From Saccharomycopsis fibuligera x Saccharomycopsis cf. fibuligera (Eukaryota; Ascomycota; Saccharomycetes; Ascoideales; Saccharomycopsidaceae), in NCBI GenBank assembly GCA_001936135.1, contig CP012817.1, positions 1,488,001 to 1,552,000 of the forward strand: a stretch of 64,000 bases of DNA, in the 5' to 3' direction. Under the pieces are notes generated by a model. It was not told the origin of the DNA and did no database searches. It saw only the letters and a list, made by a program, of their open reading frames with translations. Both the position numbers and the translations under genes were made by a program. Below are positions 53,652 through 64,000 of the stretch, in pieces (positions within the stretch are counted from its first letter, which is position 1; every line of letters starts with the position of its first letter).

Positions 53652-55009
53652 GAGATTAGACATGTTGCTGTTTTTTTTTTTTTTTTTTTTTTGGTCTTTA
53701 GAAGCACAAGGTCTGATACAATTTCATAACTGGTATATAAACAAAGCGTTTTCTGTTTCTTGAACACAAATCGTGGTTTTCTTTTCTTTTATTAAGCTTT
53801 TTTGCTGCATCGTAATTGCTGAAGAGGTTTTGTTAGTGTTCATCAATACTCAATTGCACTTTTTACTTTGACCACCATCTTGAGGCATATAGCGGCCTCT
53901 TTTATTATGCATGTTCCTGCTCTGCTTACATAATATTAAATAATAGCAAAATCTTTTGTACCTCAAAATGCCGAAACTTGCATAGTCTGGAAAAAAGGAC
54001 ACATTTTCGCTTTTCTTAATGTGGCGCTATATAAGTTCATTCAGAGAGGAGCGTGGCATTCAGGTATGTAGATCATTCTGATTAAGTACTGTATTGAATG
54101 TATCCTGCCTTACTACGCTCACTAAGAGGCATGGGTTTAGATAAAAAGTAGGGATAGTGTGTCCCAAAAACGATAAAAGAGAGCTTTCCGGCGGCATTCG
54201 GCGGAACAGCGTTCAAGAAAAAGAAACAGGAAGAAAAGCCAAAGCCAAAGCCAAAGCCCAGAACCTTAACTGGGAAGAGGCTTGAATACTGCAACGGCAA
54301 CCGTCTTGAAATGTAGATATCGTATATGATACACCGGCAACATGAACACAACGCCTCGTCTCTACGCAAGTAACAGAGACGATCCGTAGAACAGAGGCCC
54401 TTTATGAAAGTATCCCAAAGAACACACACTATATGCCCGGAGTGAGTGCAGATTATGAAACACTGCAGTAAGTGCCACGTGCATTTGACTGATGACACTT
54501 GTTTGGTTTTTCTATTTATAGCGGCTCGTTGTAATATTAGAGCGTCTGGGAAATTTGATCTTGATCTCCAGCACGCCGTTAAAACACGAGCAGCAGCCCG
54601 TAACAGGAAAAATAGTGAAAACATAAAACAAAAAATTTTCCCCTTTGTTCGTTCTCCCCCAACACATCTCAAGAACACGTTAGATATCGGTGCCTTGTAC
54701 TCTTTTCTCCAAGCAAATTACCAAACCAAAAGCAAAAGCAGAAAATTTGCTTGCACTCAAAGAAGAAAAAAAGTCACAAATTGTATCAGACGGCGCTAAA
54801 CAGATCTAGACACTTCTTATTCTCACTGTTTGTTTCATCTTGACTCGTCACAATTTTTGTACGGATCATCCATTACTTTTTTTTTCGAATTTCGTTCCCA
54901 CTTTTTTTTACAGGGAATACACAGAACACTACGGTGAATATTTATCAAATCCTTGCTTCAGAACAAGGCCAAACCACGGAAACAAAGCAATACGGCGCAG
55001 AATCTCACA
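53652..55009. other. upstream region of the chitin synthase gene
   Basis: Contains a poly-T tract (about 53672-53692), TATA-like sequences (53737, 54029) and a short tandem of CCAAAG units (about 54239-54258). An isolated GTATGT (54064-54069) and a TTTTTTACAG acceptor-like site (54903-54912) suggest a leader intron, but no TACTAAC lies between. Frames at 54082-54678 (minus) and 54446-54799 (plus) are not supported. Confidence 0.45.
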
Positions 55010-57886
55010 ATGAGCCAGCCTGGTAATAACAACAATCTGTCGTTAGATCCAAATCGACAACATCAAGATGAGGTGAATCCCCAAAATCAGCATCCAGATC
55101 CTGATGCTGCTCACGCTGCTGCTGCTGTAGATGCTATTCACCAAAATCAACAGGAAAATGGTCCAGGTGGCATTCCTTTGGACCAAGTTGACAATTCAAG
55201 ATTCTATGATAACGATACCGCCTATGATCCACACGCTGAAGCCAGAGCTGCCTTGACGGGCGATACCCAGTTTACCTATGATTCAAGCTATGATAGATTT
55301 GACAGATCAGCAACCGCTGGTGGTCAAACCGCCAACACTCTTGAAACTGGTGGCTTGAGTGCAAATTTTGATAATCCTGCCGATTTGAGAGCCTCTTTGT
55401 ATCCGCCAAATGCAGGCACGGGTGGATTTTATTCCAACTTATTCACTTCCAATCAGTCCTTAGCCGATGAAGAATTCTTGAATTTGCCGGTAAATGGTGA
55501 TTACTATCCAACTAATACATTTTTGGAGGACAACCAGTCAGTGGTGAATAGATCATCCACTAATTTGCTCAATCCGTTTGAAGGCCAAGTTACTGGCGGT
55601 ACTCATTTGACCAAAATGACCACTGGCGGTACTGCATACATCCAAACCGAAGACCCTGCTGATGATCTCCAGGGCGGTAGAACTAAAAAGAGATTGGCCG
55701 ACTTCTTGGGTAACTTGGTGTTCGATTGTCCAGTGTCCAATGACTTGTTGAAACAGTACAAGACCAAGCACGAAGAAAGAGAGTTTTGTTACATGAGATA
55801 CACTGCCGCCACCTCTGATCCAACTGAATTCTCGTTGCAAAGATTTACTTTGAGACAGCCGCTTTTCAAACCGCCTAGAGCTCCTTGTGAATTGATGGTG
55901 GTAGTTACCATGTATAATGAAGATGACGTCCTTTTGGGTAGAACCTTGAAAGGTGTTTTCGATAACATTAAATACTTGTGTAGCAAGAGAAAATCCAAGG
56001 TCTGGGGTGTTGAGGGTTGGAAAAAAGTGGTGGTTACCATTGTTAGTGATGGTCGTACCAAGATCAACCCAAGAGCTAGAGCTTTGTTGGCATGTTTAGG
56101 TGTTTACCAAGACGGTTTCGCTAAAAACATGGTTAACGATAAACCAGTCACTGCCCATTTGTACGAATACACTACCTTATTGGGTATTGCTTCCGTTAAA
56201 GATGGTGTGGTGAAATTGACTAATGAAGATACTTGCCCAATCCAATTGTTGTTTTGTTTGAAAGAAAAAAATCAAAAGAAGATTAATTCTCATAGATGGT
56301 GTTTCCAAGCGTTTGGTCCAATTTTGCAACCAAAGGTTGTTATTTTGTTGGATGCTGGTACTGAACCAGCCAAAAGATCTTTGTACTATTTGTGGAGAAC
56401 TTTTGACCGTAACAAGAATGTCGGTGGTGCTTGTGGTGAAATTAAAGCGATGTTGGGTCCAAAGGGTAAGTTGTTGATCAATCCGTTAGTTGCCTCTCAA
56501 AATTTTGAGTATAAAATGTCAAATATTTTGGATAAACCAACAGAATCTGTGTTTGGTTTTATTTCGGTGTTGCCTGGTGCTTTCTCTGCTTATAGATATG
56601 AAGCATTGCAAAATGATATCACTGGTCATGGTCCATTAGAAGCATATTTCAAAGGTGAAACTTTGCATGATTCTGGAGCTGGTATTTTCACATCCAATAT
56701 GTACTTGGCTGAAGATCGTATCTTATGTTTTGAAATTGTTACTAAAAGAGATTCCAAGTGGGTGCTTAAGTATGTTAAAAATGCTTCTGCAGAAACCGAT
56801 GTTCCTGATAATCTAACTGAATTTATTTTACAAAGAAGAAGATGGTTAAACGGTTCTTTTTTTGCTGCTATTTATGGTATTTTCCATTTCTACCATGTTT
56901 TCCGCTCACGCCATAATCCAATTAGAATTTTGTTGTTGCTTATTGAATTTTTCTATAACGCTTTTAACTTGTTGGTTTCTTGGTTTTCTTTGGGTTCTTT
57001 CTTCTTGGTTTTCCGGATTTTGACAAAGGCAATGGGTGACAAAAACATGTACTTCCCTGGGGTTGGTAAAGTTATTGCTCTTGTGTTGTTATGGTTGTAC
57101 GCAACCGCTACTGTTACAACATTCATTTTCTCCTTTGGTAACACTCCAAAAGGTGCCAAAAAATCTTATTTGTTAATAGCGGTTTTCTATGCGTTGACTA
57201 TGGCTTATATGTTGGTGGCTACTATCTTGTTATCCATTAAGACTGTCACTGGTACAATTAAAGATGAGAAGAGTAAGGGTGAAGACACTTCATTCACTGA
57301 TTTATTAAAGCAAGAATATGTTAGAAATTTGACCATTTCTGTGTTGGCTACTTATGCCTTGTATACTATTTCGTCAATCATCTTTTTGGACCCATGGCAC
57401 ATGATTACTTCTTTTGTCCAATACTTGCTTTTGTCACCAGCTTATATCAACATTTTGAACGTTTATGCATTTTGCAATGTGCATGATATTTCTTGGGGTA
57501 CTAAAGGTGATGATGGAATCAAGACAGATTTGGGTGTGGTAAAGCAATCTGCTGCCGGTACTTTCGAAATTGAAATTCCAACCACCGATGAAGAGATTGA
57601 TGCTGCTTATAAGAAGGAAGCTGAAATGTTAATGGTTCCAGCACCAGAAGAAGAAGGTGGTAGTAACGATGATGCCAAATTTTATTATGCTTTTGTTAGA
57701 TCTATTTTGGTCATCACTTGGATCATTTCTAATGTTGCTATCATTGCTATTGTTTTAACTACTGGTAATAGTGCATTCAAGCAGCAAATTTTCCTTACTG
57801 TTATTTTGTATGCTGTTGCATTCATGGCAGTTTTTAGAAGTTTGGGATGCGCAGCTTACTTGCTTCTCAGGGCATTCGGAAAATAA
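55010..57886 (+). CDS. chitin synthase, class I/II (Chs1/Chs2 type)
   Basis: Polymerises N-acetylglucosamine from UDP-GlcNAc into chitin at the plasma membrane. The 958-aa protein starts at ATG 55010; the longer frame begins at TTG. The N-terminal about 240 residues are hydrophilic, Asn/Gln-rich. The conserved catalytic part begins near RFTLRQPLFKPPRAPCELMV and contains VTMYNEDDVLLGRTLKG, VVTIVSDGR, ILLDAGTEP-like ILQPKVVILLDAGTEP, the acceptor-site region around LAEDRILCFE, and the hallmark QRRRW in FILQRRRWLNGSFF. Seven or so C-terminal membrane segments follow. Codon choice is strongly biased to TTG for Leu, suggesting high expression. Which of the Candida class I/II enzymes (CHS1, CHS2, CHS8) is the orthologue cannot be decided here. 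Confidence 0.94.
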   Translation: MSQPGNNNNLSLDPNRQHQDEVNPQNQHPDPDAAHAAAAVDAIHQNQQENGPGGIPLDQVDNSRFYDNDTAYDPHAEARAALTGDTQFTYDSSYDRFDRSATAGGQTANTLETGGLSANFDNPADLRASLYPPNAGTGGFYSNLFTSNQSLADEEFLNLPVNGDYYPTNTFLEDNQSVVNRSSTNLLNPFEGQVTGGTHLTKMTTGGTAYIQTEDPADDLQGGRTKKRLADFLGNLVFDCPVSNDLLKQYKTKHEEREFCYMRYTAATSDPTEFSLQRFTLRQPLFKPPRAPCELMVVVTMYNEDDVLLGRTLKGVFDNIKYLCSKRKSKVWGVEGWKKVVVTIVSDGRTKINPRARALLACLGVYQDGFAKNMVNDKPVTAHLYEYTTLLGIASVKDGVVKLTNEDTCPIQLLFCLKEKNQKKINSHRWCFQAFGPILQPKVVILLDAGTEPAKRSLYYLWRTFDRNKNVGGACGEIKAMLGPKGKLLINPLVASQNFEYKMSNILDKPTESVFGFISVLPGAFSAYRYEALQNDITGHGPLEAYFKGETLHDSGAGIFTSNMYLAEDRILCFEIVTKRDSKWVLKYVKNASAETDVPDNLTEFILQRRRWLNGSFFAAIYGIFHFYHVFRSRHNPIRILLLLIEFFYNAFNLLVSWFSLGSFFLVFRILTKAMGDKNMYFPGVGKVIALVLLWLYATATVTTFIFSFGNTPKGAKKSYLLIAVFYALTMAYMLVATILLSIKTVTGTIKDEKSKGEDTSFTDLLKQEYVRNLTISVLATYALYTISSIIFLDPWHMITSFVQYLLLSPAYINILNVYAFCNVHDISWGTKGDDGIKTDLGVVKQSAAGTFEIEIPTTDEEIDAAYKKEAEMLMVPAPEEEGGSNDDAKFYYAFVRSILVITWIISNVAIIAIVLTTGNSAFKQQIFLTVILYAVAFMAVFRSLGCAAYLLLRAFGK

Positions 57887-58639
57887 TTTCACTACAAAGT
57901 TTTAGTTGTTTATCCCTTCATCACTGATTTATCTATATTATCTCACTTTTTTTCTCATTTTATCTGGCCGATAATAGTCAAGCTGATGCTAAACTATGGC
58001 GCATTTTGCATGAATTCAATTTAGTTTTCTTTTTTTATTTTTTTTTTTCTATATCATCCCTTTACATATTTTTTCAAGAAATTATCTTTATTATTTTATT
58101 ATTCCATACTTTGCTTTTTTTTATCTGTCATTGTGTTTTTTATGTTTGTTTTTATTTTATACTGACTTGTTGGTTGATGTTTAATTTTTCATTTTTTATC
58201 ACTATTTGAACTACCCCCTCTTTCTTTATTTATGTTTCACTTGCGCTATAGAAATTTCAGTTGAGAGGGAAGTTTGAGTGAATAGAAGCTATTAATTTAA
58301 TTAAAAAGGGCTAATATATCCAAATGTTGTAAGGTTTAGCGTAGTGTAAATTCAAAACAAGGCATTATGGCACACAAGAATACAACTACGAAAACCCTTT
58401 CTAATCATAAATGAAACAAAAGAGGAATACGTGTGTCTCAATTTAAAAAAAAATAATATATTACAATAGCTGTATGCGGTAGTATGATTAGCACCACAAA
58501 ATGCACGAAAAAATGATGTTTTCTTTATTGAAACCAACAAAAATAATGAGCATAAGAGTCTTTGAAAGGCCCAAAATCAGCATTTTCCGAGCCTTGACTC
58601 GCAAAACCAGATATGATACACAAAAATAATTAACGAAAC
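57887..58639. other. convergent spacer chitin synthase/LRP1
   Basis: T-rich 3' flank of the chitin synthase gene and 3' flank of LRP1. No gene supported. Confidence 0.5.
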
Positions 58640-59182
58640 TTAGGCAGCTTTATTATCACCTTTTGCCTTCTTCTTTCTTTTCTTCTTATCTGTAGGTTTC
58701 AGCACCTTGCTATCCGTCTTGACTTTTTTCTTTTGCTTCTTCTCTACAGAACCACCACTGCTTTCCTTACTCGATTCCAAAGTTTTCTCGTCTGGTCTTA
58801 TCACTGGCGTAGATGAAGACAAAGTACTACCCCCGACAGTTGCCTTTATAAATCTCTGAGCTGCTTCAGTGTTAGCCCTCAGCGCTTTGGAATGCTTCTG
58901 CTGGTAGCGACGATACTTGTCAATGTATCTGTTCACTCTTTCCACTTCTTGGCTCACTGCATGTTTGGATGGGTCCTCTCCTAGCAACTGCAAGTATATT
59001 GTGAGTAGCTTGACTAAAGAGTATGTGTAATTATTAATAATTTCCACGCTTTCTGCCGATGATGAAGTGTTGGATATTCTCTCGTTTAAGGACTTGGATA
59101 TAAGCTGCTTCACGTCGGGCTGGAGGCCAGCAACTGACGTATCTAGTTTGTCCAAAAGTGTATCTAAGTCTACTTCATCCAT
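58640..59182 (-). CDS. LRP1: Lrp1/Rrp47 (C1D family), nuclear exosome cofactor
   Basis: Rrp47 binds Rrp6 and helps the nuclear exosome process 5.8S rRNA, snoRNAs and snRNAs. The 180-aa product matches yeast Lrp1 in size (184 aa). The N-terminal Sas10/C1D domain shows LDTLLDKLDTSVAGLQPDVK and the diagnostic YSLVKLLTIYLQLLGEDPSK followed by VERVNRYIDKYRRYQ. The C-terminus is Lys-rich (KKRKKKAKGDNKAA), as in the family, for RNA binding. A GATGAG (PAC core) lies about 85 bp upstream on its strand (59271-59266), fitting rRNA-processing control. Confidence 0.9.
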   Translation of the reverse strand: MDEVDLDTLLDKLDTSVAGLQPDVKQLISKSLNERISNTSSSAESVEIINNYTYSLVKLLTIYLQLLGEDPSKHAVSQEVERVNRYIDKYRRYQQKHSKALRANTEAAQRFIKATVGGSTLSSSTPVIRPDEKTLESSKESSGGSVEKKQKKKVKTDSKVLKPTDKKKRKKKAKGDNKAA

Positions 59183-59870
59183 TTCTGTTGTTTATATTTT
59201 GAGAATGAAACTAAGTTGAAAATGTGCCTCGCCTATCAATATCACCACAATCTTCTCTCACACAGCTCATCTAGTCCCAGCATGCTCTACTAATCTAATT
59301 TTTTTTTTATTTTAAAAATTATTACTCTGCGGTTATGCGCCCAGTGGTGGTATTATAGCCTTGCATGGCACCGTACAGCGGCGTGCGTCATTGAAAGACG
59401 AAATCTAAATTTGCATTTTGGGCGACTGCGCTTAACATCGAAAAAACAATTTCATACATGCTACACAGAGCCCAGCTCAAGGCTTTTGCTATATCCAATC
59501 TTGAGTGTTTTTCCTGTTTCCTTGTGTTTTCTGTTCTGTTAAATCTTGACAGCGAAGTGAAACTCATTTTATTTTTGACGTGGGGTGCTCTGGTTGTCCT
59601 TTGTGGGTTGTTGTTCTCGCTTAACTGAAAGTTTCTGATTTCCTCCTCCTCCTCCTCTTGCTGCTGCTGCTGTATCAGTGGTGTGAGTGTCCTATTCGCT
59701 TCCCTTTACTACTGGTTTTCCTTGCTTTTTTTTATTTTATCTTCAACTAATATCGATCGCCTTTATCAAACTCAACAACCGGAGATTCTTTTCAAGCATT
59801 TTTGTGGGTTAAAATCAAAGCCATTGGTTATTTTTTTCATCTTGAGTTATCCGTTTGTCACTGCCATATA
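59183..59870. promoter_or_regulatory. divergent promoter LRP1/Sds3-like gene
   Basis: Contains CTCATC (PAC core for LRP1) at 59266-59271 and a T-rich/AAAAATT stretch near 59300-59320. A TCC/CTG microsatellite (about 59640-59673) lies in the probable leader of the downstream gene. TACTAAT at 59289 has no usable splice partners that I could find. Confidence 0.55.
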
Positions 59871-61682
<1,812 letters not shown>

Positions 61683-62283
61683 GACTTTTCATCCAGCTTC
61701 GTGGCGCAAACCGAATCATAGTAAAGCACTGTATAGCTACGTTTATACAAATTAATGAGATATGAAAGTATAGTTTTTGTTTTATGTGTTTTTTAAGATA
61801 ATTGAGCTAGCTTTTGCTTCATCAGGATATAGGGCCATTCACTATACATGGCCCATGTAAATGGTACCTTATTGGGTGTTAACCGGCCTTTGGTCCATCT
61901 TATCGTGTTTCTTTCTTTTGCTAGTATACACACAAAAGTTTCTTTCTTAGTTTAGTTTTTAGCAATGCTGTTGACGAACAGTGTTTTGCATTCTGCTAAT
62001 TGCATTGACTCACTGAGAAAAAGAAACATACAAAGGAAAGTGTTGGTCAAGAGGCGAAGAGATCGAACATATAGATATTGTGCAGGGCAACAGATAAAAC
62101 ATTGACGAAAAAAATTAAAGGAAAAAAAATAAAATAAAATAAAATAAAATAGCATCGCTGATTAAAAGCACCGCATCATAAGTAAAGGCACAACTTCCTA
62201 AAGCCGGTTCTCTCATTCAGTTAGCAAGTTTTATGCACCGTTTTCACTTATAGTCATCAACATTTTTAACACATTTTTGCAGA
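61683..62283. other. spacer between the Sds3-like gene and UBX5
   Basis: 3' flank and UBX5 promoter, with a pentanucleotide run (AAAAT)n at about 62127-62150. No gene supported. Confidence 0.5.
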
Positions 62284-63855
62284 ATGAGTTCTGAGCAAAT
62301 AGATACTTTTATTGCTGTGACAGGCAGTGATGGCGATACCGCTAAGAAATACCTTGATTTTAGTAGTGGCGATCTAGAGGCAGCCATCACTTTTTTCTTC
62401 GAAGGCGGTGGCAGCACTACTGCTACCACTAGTACTACTACGAACACTGACGCTAACAATAGTACTACTCCAAATCCAAATCCAGCTATAGCTAATCCAG
62501 ACGCTGATGCCGAATTGGCCCAAAGGTTACAGAATGAGGCATATCAGGACGATGTCCGTGCACCAGACCAAGCAAGAACTGAGCGTCTTGTGGATGACGG
62601 CGGGTTTGGGTTAGATTATCGTGCATTCATGTCTAGAGATGACGTTTCGCCGCCAAGGTCGTTTTCTGAGCGAGGGATTTTCAATCAGTTTGAAAATGAT
62701 TTGATTGATGATGATGAAGGGGTTAATAATAACGAGGAAGAGATTTACGATCGGCAATTTGGCGCTAGCAGTACATTAACAGAACATCAAAAGAGACTAG
62801 CCAAATTGTTTCGTCCACCGTTTGACTTGATTGAGAGATTGACATTGGATGCGGCTAAGAAGAAAGGTCAACAGGAAAAAAAATGGATTTTAATCAATAT
62901 TCAAGACGTGTCTGATTTTCAATGTCAGTTGCTAAATAGAGATTTCTGGTCGGATCCATCTATCAAACAAGTGGTGAAGCTGAATTTTATCTTTTTGCAG
63001 TACCAAAACAAGGAATTTCAGGCTCGCGAGTACATCCAGTTCAATCCGTTTAATGGGTATCCACATATAGCTATCTTGGATCCTTATTCCGGAGAAAGAT
63101 ACAGAATGTGGGACGAGGTTCCAGAACATGGAAAATGGCTTGAACAAATTTACGATTTTTTGGACCGTTACTCATTGCAGCCAGGCCACAAGAACCCAGC
63201 GATCAGCCACAAGAAGAAAGTGGACCCAAGTTCCTTGTCAGAAGAACAACAGCTCAGCCTCGCAATGAAAAAGTCAATGAAGAGTGGCGGGGACGTGGAC
63301 GACAGTAGCGACATCGAAGAAGTGCGCGAAATTGTGTCGCACAACAACTATTACAACCCAATAAGTCTAGATTCCGATGAAGAAGAGTCAGCACCAGAGT
63401 TTGAAGATGATGATGATGATGATGAAAATGCAGAAGTGCACGAGGTCCGTAGGGAGGGTCTGGCAACTGCTGCCACTGGCAATGCGTCCTCGAAGGAGGC
63501 ATATCCAGTGGATCAGGATGAGGAGATGGGAGAAGAAGAAGAAGAAGAAGACCTAACCGAGGATGAGCTATTTGCTACTATACTACCGGTGGACCACAGA
63601 GAGCCAGATAGCGGAGCAGGAGTCACTAGAATACAAATAAGATTTGGCGATGGCACCAGAGTGGTGCGTCGATTCTCGCTAAACGACCCAGTGAGAAACA
63701 TTTACGAAGTGATGAAGGCCAACTATGACCAGGTGAAGGACAAAGTGTTCACCCTTACGATTCAGCGGGTGAACCTTATCCAGAAGCTAAACGAGACAAT
63801 AGAGGAGGCAGGGTTGAAGAACTCGTCGATATTAGTGGACACAATAGACGACTGA
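62284..63855 (+). CDS. UBX5: Ubx5, UBA-UAS-UBX adaptor of Cdc48
   Basis: Cdc48 adaptor that links ubiquitylated substrates to the ATPase; relatives are yeast Ubx5 (about 500 aa) and human UBXD7. The 523-aa product has an N-terminal UBA-like domain (IDTFIAVTGSDGDTAKKYL, DLEAAITFFFEGG), then a thioredoxin-like UAS domain (about 180-300; KKWILINIQDVSDFQCQLLN, FNGYPHIAILDPYSGER). A UIM-like segment follows (EEQQLSLAMKKSM), then acidic linkers, then the C-terminal UBX domain (about 440-520; TRIQIRFGDGTRVVRRFSL, DKVFTLTIQRVNLIQ). Domain order is exactly that of Ubx5/UBXD7. Confidence 0.93.
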   Translation: MSSEQIDTFIAVTGSDGDTAKKYLDFSSGDLEAAITFFFEGGGSTTATTSTTTNTDANNSTTPNPNPAIANPDADAELAQRLQNEAYQDDVRAPDQARTERLVDDGGFGLDYRAFMSRDDVSPPRSFSERGIFNQFENDLIDDDEGVNNNEEEIYDRQFGASSTLTEHQKRLAKLFRPPFDLIERLTLDAAKKKGQQEKKWILINIQDVSDFQCQLLNRDFWSDPSIKQVVKLNFIFLQYQNKEFQAREYIQFNPFNGYPHIAILDPYSGERYRMWDEVPEHGKWLEQIYDFLDRYSLQPGHKNPAISHKKKVDPSSLSEEQQLSLAMKKSMKSGGDVDDSSDIEEVREIVSHNNYYNPISLDSDEEESAPEFEDDDDDDENAEVHEVRREGLATAATGNASSKEAYPVDQDEEMGEEEEEEDLTEDELFATILPVDHREPDSGAGVTRIQIRFGDGTRVVRRFSLNDPVRNIYEVMKANYDQVKDKVFTLTIQRVNLIQKLNETIEEAGLKNSSILVDTIDD

Positions 63856-64000
63856 GGCTAAAGCAAGGGGTGTGGTGCTGCGCGGTGCGCCTATACATAC
63901 TCTTCAAATACGTTTAATAGCATACTTTCTCAAACGACAAACTCGAGTCGCAGTAGCCGGTGACTGCTGAGCTGGTAGCAGTATCTGGGTGGGTGTAGAT

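Noticed and set aside
54082-54799. Opposed frames of 198 and 117 codons upstream of the chitin synthase, the latter with a CSKCH string
   Set aside because: The plus frame starts at GTG, has only one Cys pair, and the rest is basic low-complexity; the two frames overlap each other and lack support.
54064-54912. Possible leader intron of the chitin synthase gene (GTATGT to TTTACAG)
   Set aside because: No TACTAAC branch point lies between, while the SSD1 intron in the same window has a perfect one.

Overview
The window is nuclear DNA of a budding yeast (Saccharomycotina), most likely of the CUG-Ser clade (Candida/Debaryomyces relatives). Nearly all genes are single open frames with recognisable yeast orthologues. 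The one intron I could place has textbook yeast signals (GTATGT, TACTAAC, CAG). CTG is rare in the coding regions inspected, and an in-frame CTG in DCD1 sits where relatives carry Ser, Thr or Ala, so the clade assignment rests on one good site. The DNA is AT-rich with many long poly-A/T runs and (AAT)n tracts, apart from a GC-rich island at about 12-18.5 kb. I saw no tRNA, rRNA, CRISPR array or recognisable transposon.

Layout. 0-12.9 kb: the tail of an unknown gene, DDL1 (DDHD phospholipase), GTB1 (glucosidase II beta) and SSD1 (RNA-binding translational regulator, with an intron near its 5' end). 13-18.5 kb, GC-rich: PSD1 (phosphatidylserine decarboxylase), DCD1 (dCMP deaminase, frame broken by a 14-bp tandem duplication) and FMP41 (FAH-family hydrolase). 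19-32 kb: SKO1 (bZIP) and MDM1 (PXA/RGS/PX tether) diverge from a palindrome-rich promoter, followed by IPI1 and RQC1. 32.7-46 kb: an unusual acyl-desaturase/cytochrome b5 fusion, GPI8, IRC3 and IRE1. 46-55 kb: a large Zn2Cys6 factor, then a gene-poor stretch of about 5.7 kb with two small Cys-rich proteins that look related. 55-64 kb: a chitin synthase, LRP1/RRP47, an Sds3-like coiled-coil protein and UBX5.

The genes form no pathway cluster. Several share themes: ER protein quality control and surface biogenesis (GTB1, IRE1, GPI8, RQC1, UBX5, chitin synthase, SSD1), phospholipid and acyl metabolism (DDL1, PSD1, desaturase, MDM1), and ribosome/RNA biogenesis (IPI1, LRP1). The observations most worth a second look are the His/Asn exchange at the predicted metal centre of the desaturase, the broken DCD1 frame, the SSD1 intron, the paired Cys-rich small proteins, and the palindromes between SKO1 and MDM1.
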